Of a DNA stretch of 64,000 bases, positions 12,008-21,744 are shown piece by piece. The notes under the pieces are model-generated. The model had not been told where the DNA came from. It made no database searches and saw only the letters and a program-made list of their open reading frames with translations. Position 1 is the stretch's first letter. Each line of letters opens with the position of its first letter. Source of the stretch: Raphanus sativus (lineage: Eukaryota; Streptophyta; Magnoliopsida; Brassicales; Brassicaceae); NCBI RefSeq assembly GCF_000801105.2, contig NC_079518.1:16224800-16288799 (forward strand), read 5' to 3'. The position numbers and the translations under genes were made by a program.

Positions 12008-12683
12008 ATATATTTATTTTGATTATGTTCTATTTCTAGAAAACATTGAATAAAAATGTAACTCTTCTCTCTCTCTTACATATTTTTTTTTTGAAACCCT
12101 CTCTTACATATTTACATAGTATAGTATATTATGTATTTCAACTTACACTCACGAACCATTGAACCAATAAAAAGAGTTTGGTCACGCTTATGATAAAATG
12201 TCACATCTTTACCATACCATATGGGTTATTTGGTTGAACTTATTTTTTATTATGTATATTTTGCAAATTCACTTTAAATTTAAAATTAATATTATTTAAT
12301 TTAAAAGAAAATTTTTATTTATATTTTGACATTATTATTTTTATTTTTTTGACTTTTGTTTTTTTTTTTAAAAGAAACCCCTAATTGTAGTTTATAGTCT
12401 TGTATCTTTTGATTTTTAAACAATTTCAATCTGATTTATTTAAATTTTAATAGTGTTTAAAAAAAAACTTAAGGCGGACAATCTCGCACGCTGTGCTAGG
12501 AAGCAGCCAGCTTTTGTTATTCACATGGATGCAGAAGCTCCCGCATGGTTTTCAGAGTGTAGATGAGTTTGTTTAAGTTGATGACAAAAAATAATGTTTA
12601 AAAATACATTCTATAAAATATTTATTTTTTAATAAGATATTATAATATATTATATTAATGACTATTTTAAAAAGTTTCTGTTA
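12008..12683. other. AT-rich intergenic DNA, nothing recognised
   Basis: Low-complexity AT-rich sequence with several T and A runs. I see no gene and no element with definable ends. Confidence 0.4.
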
Positions 12684-13626
12684 TCTATACTATTATTTAC
12701 GAAATGGTTTTTTTCAAATGAGCTCTTACGTTAAAAGTTAGAAAGCTTAATATCATTTATACACTTAATGAATAGAATATATAAATTAACTAAAATATAA
12801 AACGAAATTTCAATTATTTGATTAGATAATGATTAAAATTAACGATAATAAAATTATAAAAAATCTAAAAATATTTTAAAATAAAAAAGATAATTCCTAT
12901 ATATATTGTGTCGTTATCCGAGAATTAATATTGTGTATACCCTTAATGAATAAAATCTATAAATTAGCTAAAATATAGAAACAAAATTTCAATTATTTGA
13001 TTAGATAAATTATTAAAATTAATAAAAGTAAAATTATCAAAAATCTAAAAAATATTTTAAAATAAAAATAATATATATATATATATTGTGTTGTTATTCG
13101 TGAATTAATATTGTGTATACCCTTAATGAATAAAATCTATAAATTAGCAAATATATAAAAACTGAATTTCATTTATTTGATTAGATAAATTATTAAAATT
13201 AATGATAATAAAAATTAAGGTTAATATCGTTTATAATCTTAATGAATAGAATATGTAAATTAGCTAAAAATTAAAATGAAATTTCAATTATTTGCTTAGA
13301 TAAATGATTAAAATTAATGATACTAAAATTATCAAAAATCTTAAAAATATATTTTTTTTAAAAAAGATAATTCCTATATACATTCTGTTGTTATCCGAGA
13401 ATTAGTATTGTGTATACCCTTAATGAATAAAAATCAATAAAATAGCTAAAATATAAAACAAATTCAATTATTTGATTAGATAAATAATTGAAATTAATCA
13501 TAATAAAACTATCAAAAATATAAAAAATATTTTAAAATAAAAAGATAGTTCTTATATGTTGTGTTGTTATCCTTAAATATCTTTTAATAAAAGTTAAAAA
13601 AAAAACAGAAAACACATAACTAAAAA
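12684..13626 (+). mobile_element. Helitron family 1, 5' part, plus orientation, with ~180-bp internal repeats
   Basis: It starts TCTATACTATTATTT after A, followed by GAGCTCTTACGTTAAAAGTTAG. That block recurs in reverse complement at the 17696 end, so the two belong to one family. The body is a degenerate tandem array in which a TTAATGAAT anchor recurs at 12765, 12943, 13123, 13239 and 13420, a period of about 180 bp with one shortened unit. No 3' hairpin was found before the next terminus at 13627, so the element is either nested or truncated. Confidence 0.62.
12765..13600. repeat. Degenerate ~180-bp tandem repeat array
   Basis: Five anchors at intervals of 178, 180, 116 and 181 bp share the words CTTAATGAATA, ATTTCAATTATTTGATTAGAT, ATTATCAAAAATCT and TTGTGTTGTTATCC. 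Related units in reverse complement fill 16440-17690. Confidence 0.7.
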
Positions 13627-14022
13627 TCTATACTATTATTTAAGAAGTTAGTGAAGTTAGTTTGGTGATTTATCATGCTCTCCATAATTTTAATTTTAGT
13701 CATATTTTATGCTTAATTACTAATTTTAATTAAAAATCAGTGATTTAAATAATAATTTATCAGAATATACAATATTATTAAAAAGAAGCTAATTTGCTAA
13801 TTATATAATTCATTATTTAACTAACTACAAATAAATAATAAAAATATATTATTATTTAAAAATTTAATTTGCTTATTTGTCATATTCTTCATAATTTTAA
13901 GTCTAGTCATATTTTATACTCAATTATTAATTTAATAAAGAATTTCAGTGATTTAGCTGATAATTTATCAAGATATATATCTATTATTTAAGAAGTTAAT
14001 TTGATGATTATATAATTGATTA

Positions 14023-15567
14023 CTAGGTGTTTGCCCGCACATGCGGGCATAATCATTTTACTAATAGTTTTTGGCATATGTATTATGATCATGATAACTT
14101 ATTTTTTATATTCTTAATCATTTTAATTTTCTTTGATTTTTATTTTGATCTACGTCTCCTAAACACAAATGAAAGCTATACTATGAAAGTATAATTACAT
14201 ATAAAATATTCTACACATTAAAGTAAACTAAAAATATGTTGGCCTTTCTTAATCTACTTTGTATTTTTGAATCAGAAACATGTATTGAATTATCAAAACA
14301 AAACACTAAAACACATAAAATCCAAGTAAGAAAAAATTAATAAAAGTAAACAAAAACTAAAGTTCGATGATAATTTAAAAGAAAACTTAAAAAAACGAAT
14401 TGAGATAATGACAATATTTCATTGGTTTACTTAACCAATACATACATTGATTTATCTTAATATTTTATAAGTTTACTTTCAATAAAGAAAAAATAGACAA
14501 TGATAGTTTTATTATTGAACTTAATTTATGGTTAATTATATAATGATAAATCTAATCATTCATTAAAATATATATATTCTAGCCATTTGAAAACTAAAAC
14601 ATTAAACACATGTTCACAACATGATTACATAGACAACTCTCTAAACTTAATATCAAAACATATTTTTTTATAGATTAAACAGTAATAAAACATACACGTG
14701 AAATTAATACTAAAATGATTGAGAATACTAAATTCATAATTTCAAAATCTATGTAATAAAACTGATTTGTTCATAGCCTTTCAAACTCAAAGAAAGAAGA
14801 AAAACATAGAATTCCAAACAAAAAAAAACAAATATCAAAATTACATAAATATAGATGTCAAAAACTATAATCGAAACAACTTGGAATGAATGAGAGAAAT
14901 GAAACTATAGAGTTTAAAACATCTTACATCATATTAAAATAATAATTAGTCCTAACTTGTTTAAAATAATTATAATTGTAATTCCAATTAGAAATTTTAA
15001 ATAGTTAAATTATTTAAATTAATAAATTAATGATTTAAGAGAAAAATTAATAAGAGTCTTGTGAAAGTTAAAATAATTATAATCATAAATAGAAATTTTA
15101 AAATATTTATACTATTTAAATTAATAGATTAATTAGAAATTTCGAAATATTTCTATTATCTAAATTAATAAATTGATGATTTAATCTAAAAATTAATAAG
15201 AATATAATAAATAAGCAAAATTAGCTAAAATTATGGAGAATGTGACTAATTCCAATTAGAAGTTTGAAATAGTTAAATTATTTAAATTAATAAATTAATG
15301 ATTTAAGAGAAAAACTAATAAGAGTCTTGTGAAAGTTAAAATAATTATAATCATAATTCCAATTAGAAATTTTAAAATATTTATACTATTTAAATTAATA
15401 GATTAATTAGAAATTTCGAAATATTTCTATTATTATCTAAATTATTAAATTGATGATTTAATCTAAAAATTAATAAGAATATTATAAACAAGCAAAATTA
15501 GCTAAAAGCCTAAAATTATGGAGAATGTGACAAATCAGCAAAATCACTTCATAAATAATAGTATAGA
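14023..15567 (-). mobile_element. Complete non-autonomous Helitron, 1545 bp, minus orientation
   Basis: The left end is CTAG (14023-14026) with hairpin GCCCGCACATGCGGGC at 14033-14048. The right end GTATAGA (15561-15567) is the reverse complement of the 5' terminus TCTATAC. It sits between host A (14022) and T (15568), the Helitron target rule. A paralogous uninterrupted copy of the target, ATTATATAATTCATTATTTA then ACTAACTAC, is at about 13800-13830, confirming the boundaries. Inside, about 14981-15248 is repeated at 15249-15530. No protein is encoded. Confidence 0.85.
14981..15530. repeat. 268-bp internal tandem duplication in the Helitron
   Basis: ATTCCAATTAGAAATTTTAA at 14981 recurs (one base different) at 15249. 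Similarity continues through TAAGAGTCTTGTGAAAGTTA and ATTATGGAGAATGTGAC in both copies. Confidence 0.75.
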
Positions 15568-15598
15568 TTTAACTGACTACAAATTAATACTAAAAAAA

Positions 15599-15990
15599 CT
15601 AGATGTTTTGCCCGCACCTGCGGGCTTAATAGTTTAAAAAAAATTACAAACAAATCTACTATAAATTAAAAACTTTATTGAAAAATTATTCTCATGCTTT
15701 TGAAATATTTAATAATTAACTAAATATTAAATTTTATATTCAATATTTTTTTATTTTAATAAAATATCCATATATACATACATTATATTTATTTTTAAAA
15801 TATATGATGTAAAATATTTTAAATAATATAATATAGAATCTTTTAGATAATGATGAATACCATGAATTTTTTTTAATGGGTAAATATATATTAAAAATAT
15901 ACCCTAATTATTTATTAAGAATAATAACAAATTTAACGTTTTTAATTTAAACGTGAGAGCGAACAAATTATTTTGTAAATAATAGTATAA
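15599..15990 (-). mobile_element. Short Helitron of family 1, about 390 bp, minus orientation
   Basis: CTAG at 15599 is followed by hairpin GCCCGCACCTGCGGGC (15610-15625). The right end TTTTGTAAATAATAGTATA is a decayed reverse complement of the family 1 5' end and is preceded by AACGTGAGAGC, as at 17650. Confidence 0.6.
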
Positions 15991-16437
15991 ATAATTTTGA
16001 ATCTTCCGCTAATTTTTTTCGGAAATTATCACAATGATTTTAAACATATAATAATAAATTATTATATGTATTTATTATTATATATAGTAATAAATTATTA
16101 TTGTATCAATGCTTTTGATATTTGTATTATTATTATAAGTGATTTTAAACATATAATAATAGTATACATAAGTAATTTTATCTAAGTTTATAATTATTTA
16201 TGGGTAATTATAAACATATATGTAATACTTTAATATTACTAAATTATATGTATAAGTTTAGCTATGATATTATCTTTAGCATATTTTAATTATTTTTAAG
16301 ATAATGACCAATTATCGGTTAAATCACTAAAATTATTTATTAATTAATATTAATAATTAAGCAAAAAATATGAGTAAATGTATAATTATGAATAGCATCA
16401 CAAATAAGCAAATTCACTTCTCAAATAATAGTTTAGA
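15991..16437 (-). mobile_element. Helitron family 2, 5' part, minus orientation
   Basis: It ends at 16437 with the reverse complement of TCTAAACTATTATTTGAGAA. Reading leftwards on the minus strand, it parallels the 13627 copy (CATATTTTTTGCTTAATTA and GTGATTTAA words). Confidence 0.55.
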
Positions 16438-17696
16438 TAGATAGATTGTTTAATATATTAATTTTTAACTTTTATAATAGAAATAATTATTTTACGATAA
16501 CAACACAATATATAAGAATTATCTTATTTTTAAACATAATTAATATTATTAATATAAATTTGTTTTAACTATATAATAAATTCATATATAATAGTAAAGA
16601 TATAAATAAATTGTAATATATCTTATTTTTTAACTTTTATAACAAAATAATAATTTCAAGATAGCAACACAATATATAAGTTATCTTATTTTATTAAAAA
16701 TTAATCTGATTAATATAAATTTGTTTTTAATTATATAGAAATATCTTAGAAAATATATTTATACAAAATGGTTTTAGTTGGTTAATATTTAATTATAAAT
16801 AGTTTATATGTTATTTTATATCTTTTATAATTGAAAAAATAAATTTTAAGATAACAACACAATATATAAGAATCATCATATTTAAAAAATTCTAATATTA
16901 TTAATAAAAATCGTTTTTAATTATATAATTAATTATATATAAAATTCATTAAAGGTAATATTGACTTTAACCACTTAATTATTATAAATTGTTTTATATC
17001 TTATTTTAACTTTTATGATTGAAAAATATTTTAGTATAACAAGAAAATTCATAAGAATTATCTTATTTAAAAATAATAATATTAATAAAAATCAATATTG
17101 ATTTTAACCACTTAATTATTATAAATTGTTTTATACCTAATTTTTAAATTTTATAATTAAAAAATATTTTAAGATAACAACACAATATATGAGAATTATC
17201 TTATTTTTTTAAAAATAAACAATATTATTAATAAGTTTCGTTTTGGTTATATAATTAACTATATATATAAAATTCATTAAGGGTAGTATATATATTAATC
17301 ACTCTAACTTTTAACGTGGAGCTCCGTTGCGAAATTTTTTAACTTTTATGATTGAAAAATATTTTAGTATAACAAGAAAATTCATAAGAATTATCTTATT
17401 TAAAAAACTAATAATATTAATAAAAATCAATATTGATTTTAACCACTTAATTATTATAAATTGTTTTATACCTAATTTTAAATTTTATAATTAAAAAATA
17501 TTTTAAGATAACAACACAATATATGAGAATTATCTTATTTTTTAAAAAAAAAAACAATATTATTAACAAATTTCGTTTTGGTTATATAATTAATTATATA
17601 TATAAAATTCATTAAGGATAGTATAGATATTAACCATTCTAACTTTTAACGTGAGAGCTCCGTTGCGAAAAATTACTTCGCAAATAATAGTATAGA
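16438..17696 (-). mobile_element. Helitron family 1, 5' part, minus orientation, with internal tandem units
   Basis: The right terminus GTATAGA (17690-17696) with TTAACGTGAGAGCTCCGTT upstream is the reverse complement of the family 1 leader seen at 12684. The body consists of degenerate repeats carrying GATAACAACACAATATAT. The last two units (17008-17340 and 17341-17670) are nearly identical. The 3' end was not found; the CTAG hairpin at 15599 could belong to this element if the 15990 terminus is an internal relic. Confidence 0.55.
17008..17670. repeat. 333-bp tandem duplication
   Basis: AACTTTTATGATTGAAAAAT starts at 17008 and again at 17341. Both units run to a GAGCTCCGTTGCGAAA end (about 17320 and 17655) and differ only by scattered bases and small gaps. 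Confidence 0.85.
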
Positions 17697-17877
17697 TATC
17701 TCAAAAATTAATTGAAAAACGTGATTTGAGTTATATTTGTTTGTTAAAATGATTTTTCAAAAAATTAATTGAAAAATCATCTATCTTTGAAGATAAATTT
17801 CTTAGGACAATGAAAATCATCCATTGTGTACTGATCACTGTGATAATTTCCGAAAAATTAGCAAATAATTCAAAATA

Positions 17878-18326
17878 TTTATACTATAATTTACAAAGTG
17901 ATTTTTCTGCTCCCACACTAAAAATTAAAGTGTTTAAATTTTTATTATCCTTAATAAATAATTAGATTATATTTATTAATACATAATCATTCATAAATTT
18001 AAAATAAATTTATTATTGTGATAATCATCATTATCTAAAAAAATTCTATATTATGTTATCCAAATATTTTACATCATAATATTGTTTAAAAAATAGAAAT
18101 CTCTATATATATAGTTTTAGTATATATGAGTGTTTTTAAATTTATTTTACGTAAAATTTTTTTTATTAAAATGATAAAACTCTATCGTGTCTTAAAAATT
18201 AATATTTAATTAATTATTAAACATTTTAAAAGCTTGAAAATTATTTATTATAATAATATTTTAATTAATAATATATATTTATAAATTTTTGTAAAATTAT
18301 TAAATCCCTGAGGGCAAAACACCTGA
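17878..18326 (+). mobile_element. Decayed Helitron, about 450 bp, plus orientation
   Basis: The left end TATACTATAATTTACAAAGT resembles the family 5' terminus. The right end is hairpin-like CCCTGAGGG followed by CAAAACAC and CTGA (18323-18326), a CTRR-type 3' terminus before T. Both ends are diverged, so the call is tentative. Confidence 0.42.
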
Positions 18327-18680
18327 TTTTCTGTGTAAAACTCAATATCTAGTAACTTCTTGGAAGATTTGCGATATAAATAATCTTCTTTAACGTCGGT
18401 TTATTCATATATACTTTTCAATCCTTTTCAGTGTAATTAAGTGTGACGAATAGATTAAATAAAATTAACCCAACAGCATTTATATTGATATACGGAGAGA
18501 AAAAAGATTACTTACACCGACCTCTAAGGTTCGGGCTAGGCTATGCAGCATAATGCATCGGCTAATTAACCGTACGTCAAAACCGTGCATCGAACGTTAT
18601 TTATGATAGTTCACTTTTTGCATACACTTAACATTTATACTCGTACTATTTATGTTGTAGTTATTAGTGGAGATGTTATT
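18327..18680. other. 3' flank of the glycine-rich protein gene
   Basis: AT-rich at first, then more balanced sequence (18500-18680) that probably holds the 3' untranslated region of the minus-strand gene. No other gene is seen. Confidence 0.4.
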
Positions 18681-19672
18681 CTACACTCCACCACCACCGC
18701 CTCCTCGACCGCCACCTCCCTTCCAACCTCCACCTTGGCCACCGCCTCCCTTCCAACCTCCACCTTGGCCGCCGCCTCCCTTCCATCCTCCTCCTTGGCC
18801 ACCGCCGCCTCTATACGTTTGTACGTCTTCTGAATCACCTTTTATATCCTCGGTGTCCAACTCGGCAGCACCTCCTTTCCATCCTCCACCACCACCGCCT
18901 CCTCGGCCGCCTCCTCCCTTCCATCCACCACCTTGGCCGCCGCCGCCTCTATACGTTTGTACGTCTTCTGAATCACCTTTTATATCCTCGGTGTCCAACT
19001 CGGCAGTACCTCCTTTCCAACCTCCACCACCGCCGCCGCCTCGGCCACCACCTCCTTTCCATCCTCCACCACCGCCGCCGCCTCGGCCACCACCTCCTTT
19101 CCATCCTCCACCACCGCCGCCGCCTCCCTTCCATCCTCCACCACCGCCGCCGCCTCCCTTCCATCCTCCACCACCGCCGCCGCCTCCCTTCCATCCTCCA
19201 CCACCGCCGCCGCCTTTATACGTTTGTACATCTTCTGAACCACCTTTTATATCCTCGGGGTCCAACTCGGCAGCACCTCCTTTCCATCCTCCACCGCCTC
19301 CTCCTCGGCCACCACCTCCTTTCCATCCTCCACCTTGGCCACCGCCTCCTTTCCATCCTCCCCCTTGGCCACCGCCTCCCTTCCATCCTCCTCCTCCTCG
19401 GTTATCCACTTCATAATTGCTGTCCTTCTCTTCTTCAACGACTGCCTCAGCGGCAGCGTCTCCTTTGCCTTCCACTGTTGGTATCTCTACCTTCTTAGCA
19501 TCTGTTTCAAATTAACTTCCTCTTAACAAGATTTTCTATCAAGGTCTCTTTATTTAAATGAAAATAAACAATTTTGAACACCTTTCTTGTCCTCCACGGA
19601 AGTCTCTTTGGCGACGGTCACGACAACAGCCACTAACAAAATAAACCATACGATAAACGTTTTCGTATTCAT
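18681..19672 (-). CDS. Secreted glycine-rich protein, two exons, about 303 aa
   Basis: Exon 1 is 19672-19582 and exon 2 is 19501-18681, joined in phase 1 across an 80-bp GT-AG intron. Exon 1 encodes a signal peptide (MNTKTFIVWFILLVAVVVTV) and an acidic linker. Exon 2 begins with an acidic segment, then alternates GGGGWKGGGG-type blocks with three copies of a spacer close to AELDTEDIKGDSEDVQTY. A TATA box (TATAAAT) lies about 50 bp upstream. Such proteins are usually cell-wall or apoplastic structural proteins; this role is inferred from composition. The opposite strand is also open as a proline-rich frame, but it lacks the signal exon and promoter. Repeat copy number probably varies between alleles. 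It may correspond to the glycine-rich gene next to IQD33 in Arabidopsis (At5g35660), from memory. Confidence 0.8.
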
Positions 19673-20439
19673 CTTTAGTATAGTATTTGCTATGCGATTG
19701 ACTATACAACACCTCTTCTTATTTATAGTCGCACCGGTTTTACGTAAGCTACAAGCTATATTAATTTAAGATACATGTCACGTTGGATTCAAACGAAAAG
19801 GAAACAGAAAAAGACAATAAAAAGTTACACCAAGCGGTGAATTATTTGAAGATGCACGTCACTATCACGTACGTACGGTGGAGTCAGCAATTGGAGATTT
19901 TGTCTTCAAGCTCTCGTTTAGTCTCTGAAGCTAACACGTACGATTTCTTACTGCCTCGTAAGAGGTTTTCTATAAGATGGTCTTATAGACTGACAACTGG
20001 CTTTTCTTGAGCCACTTCAGATGATAAGTAGGTTAGGCCTAGCTTTGTTTTAAGACACGAATAGTCAATAACAATTAACGGATTGGTATATGTAATTATT
20101 TACATATATATATGGTATTTATATCAAATAATATTGTTTAGATGGAGAAAAAAACATGCAAGTGCATTTGAATTTACTGACAACTGCGTCTGACATCTAA
20201 CTAATATTTTTCTGCTGATTATTTTCTAACTTTGGAGAATTCTAGTGGAGGGTTAGCATTTTTGGCATGAAAAGGTTGAGTGTACGTAATTTACTCTCAA
20301 CACCAGTCCACATAACGAAAAGTCAAATAACTTTTGCCTAGGCTATATTTATAGCAATACAACTACACAACCAAAACAACAAATATGATTTAGAATGACA
20401 AAGTTGTACAAAAGGGTCTCTCCAGTAGAAGACCAAGAT
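19673..20439. other. Upstream region of the glycine-rich protein gene
   Basis: Apart from the TATA box near 19724 I see no gene. Small open frames on the plus strand (19587-20010) lack any recognisable domain and partly overlap exon 1 in antisense. Confidence 0.4.
19721..19727 (-). promoter_or_regulatory. TATA box of the glycine-rich protein gene
   Basis: TATAAATAAG on the minus strand, about 50 bp before the ATG at 19672, is correctly placed for a plant core promoter with a short leader. Confidence 0.6.
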
Positions 20440-21345
20440 TAGTGATGAGATATTTCAGTGAAATCAAGGATAATTCCTGAGAAAATTGGTAGCTTAGTGA
20501 AGGCAGAATGGCAATTTAGAAATTTCAGGGTTTTGGGCCTTAATGAAGTTCAGACTTATGGAGGTACCTTTACCTGGATTGGAAACAGAAAGATTAGAAC
20601 AATTAGCTAAAGAAGTTAGGAACTGTCTTCAATGAGCGTTCATCAAGGTTGATATAAAACTATCACTCCATATAGGTTTATGTCCAAATTCTTCTATCTA
20701 TCAAGAATAAAATGTGAACATACTGGTCAAGTCCCCTATATGGAAAGCTAGCAGTGACCTAATTTACAATGCCAAAAGATGGATCAGTCTGGATATCGTA
20801 AACTAACCCGTCTTGGATTACCATATGCGGTCAAGCTAAAAATCTCTCAGTTATATATGAAAGAGAACAAGGCAATGCATGTTTCAAAAAAAAAAAACAA
20901 CAAGGCAATGCCATTAGAAGACTTCAAGCTTCTGTAATGACATCACTAATCAGGCATCGGCTGGGAGCTTTATAATGCTCGGCGGAGATTGATTATTAAA
21001 GGATCTGTATCAATAGAAGTCAGTGGCACTATTCTAGCACAAGCCATGGCTTTGAAGGAAGATATAATTCCAAATGAGAAGATTAGCATATTGCAAGGTA
21101 GTGTTCTGTGGTGATTCTGTTACTCTATATCAAGGTCTTGAGCACACATCTTTGAAATATGATCCTCCAAAGAGTGTTATTATCCAAACTTACATCTTTT
21201 TGTTAGGTCAAGGGCAGTACCATTTTTCAGTTCATATGTAGACAGGCCAACTCGTTAGTGGATAAATTAGCTAAGCAAGCTAAAAACAATAGTTCACTTT
21301 ATGTTGTTCCTTTGATCTAAGTAAATAAAACTGGCCGACAAAAAA
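20440..21345 (+). pseudogene. LINE relic (endonuclease and RNase H pieces)
   Basis: Around 20470-20610 the translation resembles the LINE endonuclease C-terminal region, with GLNEVQTYGGTFTWIGNRK matching the conserved GL.E..T.GG.FTW.G.R pattern. Around 21000-21320 it resembles the plant LINE RNase H tail (GSVSIEVSGTILAQAMALKE, VVFCGDSVTLYQGL, RQANSLVDKLAKQAK) and ends in an A run near 21340. Most of the reverse transcriptase between them is missing or unreadable, and stops and shifts are frequent. Confidence 0.7.
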
Positions 21346-21508
21346 AAAGGTTTATTAGTGTTTACTATTTGGTTGGTCAGTTCGACCCAAAATTTTTCAT
21401 TTCATATACGAGTTTCTCTAAACGGAAGGGAGTGTGTTAGTCCTATGCATTCTCCTACCCTTTGGTGAGTTTGTATTTGCCCTTCATTGCATTTTCGAAA
21501 TGGGTTAA

Positions 21509-21660
21509 TATTGAGATAATTACATAATATTGTTAAGATAATGACTACAAGTTGTTTGTAGTTATCTTCTAGTAGTATATTCCTTTACGCCTTAGTATAA
21601 TCTCTTGTATATATACTCTTGTTCATGAATCAATGCAACACACGCTTTACGTTCATATCA
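21509..21660 (+). repeat. 5' LTR of the Copia element
   Basis: 152 bp beginning TATTGAGATAATTACATAAT and ending TTCATATCA. A promoter-like TATATATACTC lies about 50 bp before the end. By eye it is identical to 26246-26397. Confidence 0.93.
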
Positions 21661-21672
21661 TGGTATCAGAGC
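21661..21672 (+). promoter_or_regulatory. Primer binding site (initiator tRNA-Met)
   Basis: TGGTATCAGAGC follows the LTR directly. It is complementary to the 3' end of plant initiator methionine tRNA, the usual Copia primer. Confidence 0.9.
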
Positions 21673-21744
21673 ACTAACGATCTCTAGAAACCTAAAATCA
21701 CTTCCGCTTTTCATTCTCTCTTCTGGTTGAATTTTTTTTCGATC

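Larger units (their letters stand above)
13627..15598 (+). mobile_element. Helitron family 2, plus orientation, interrupted by a later Helitron
   Basis: It starts TCTATACTATTATTT after A, continuing into AAGAAGTTAGTGAAG. The same leader appears in reverse complement at 16437. A second degenerate terminus-like copy is at 13979. The element is split at 14022/15568 by a complete minus-strand Helitron. Its own sequence resumes at 15568 (TTTAACTGACTAC) and reaches the CTAG of the next Helitron at 15599. Confidence 0.55.

Noticed and set aside
14023..14048. GCCCGCACATGCGGGC hairpin as a transcription terminator
   Set aside because: Its distance to CTAG and the matching distant TCTATAC end identify it as a Helitron 3' hairpin.
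15997..16185. Short AT-rich open frame
   Set aside because: Composition is Ile/Tyr/Asn only, as expected from AT-rich repeats with no conserved residues.
18667..19416. Plus-strand proline-rich protein of about 249 residues
   Set aside because: It is the antisense reading of the glycine-rich repeat. Signal-peptide exon, intron and TATA box all belong to the minus strand.
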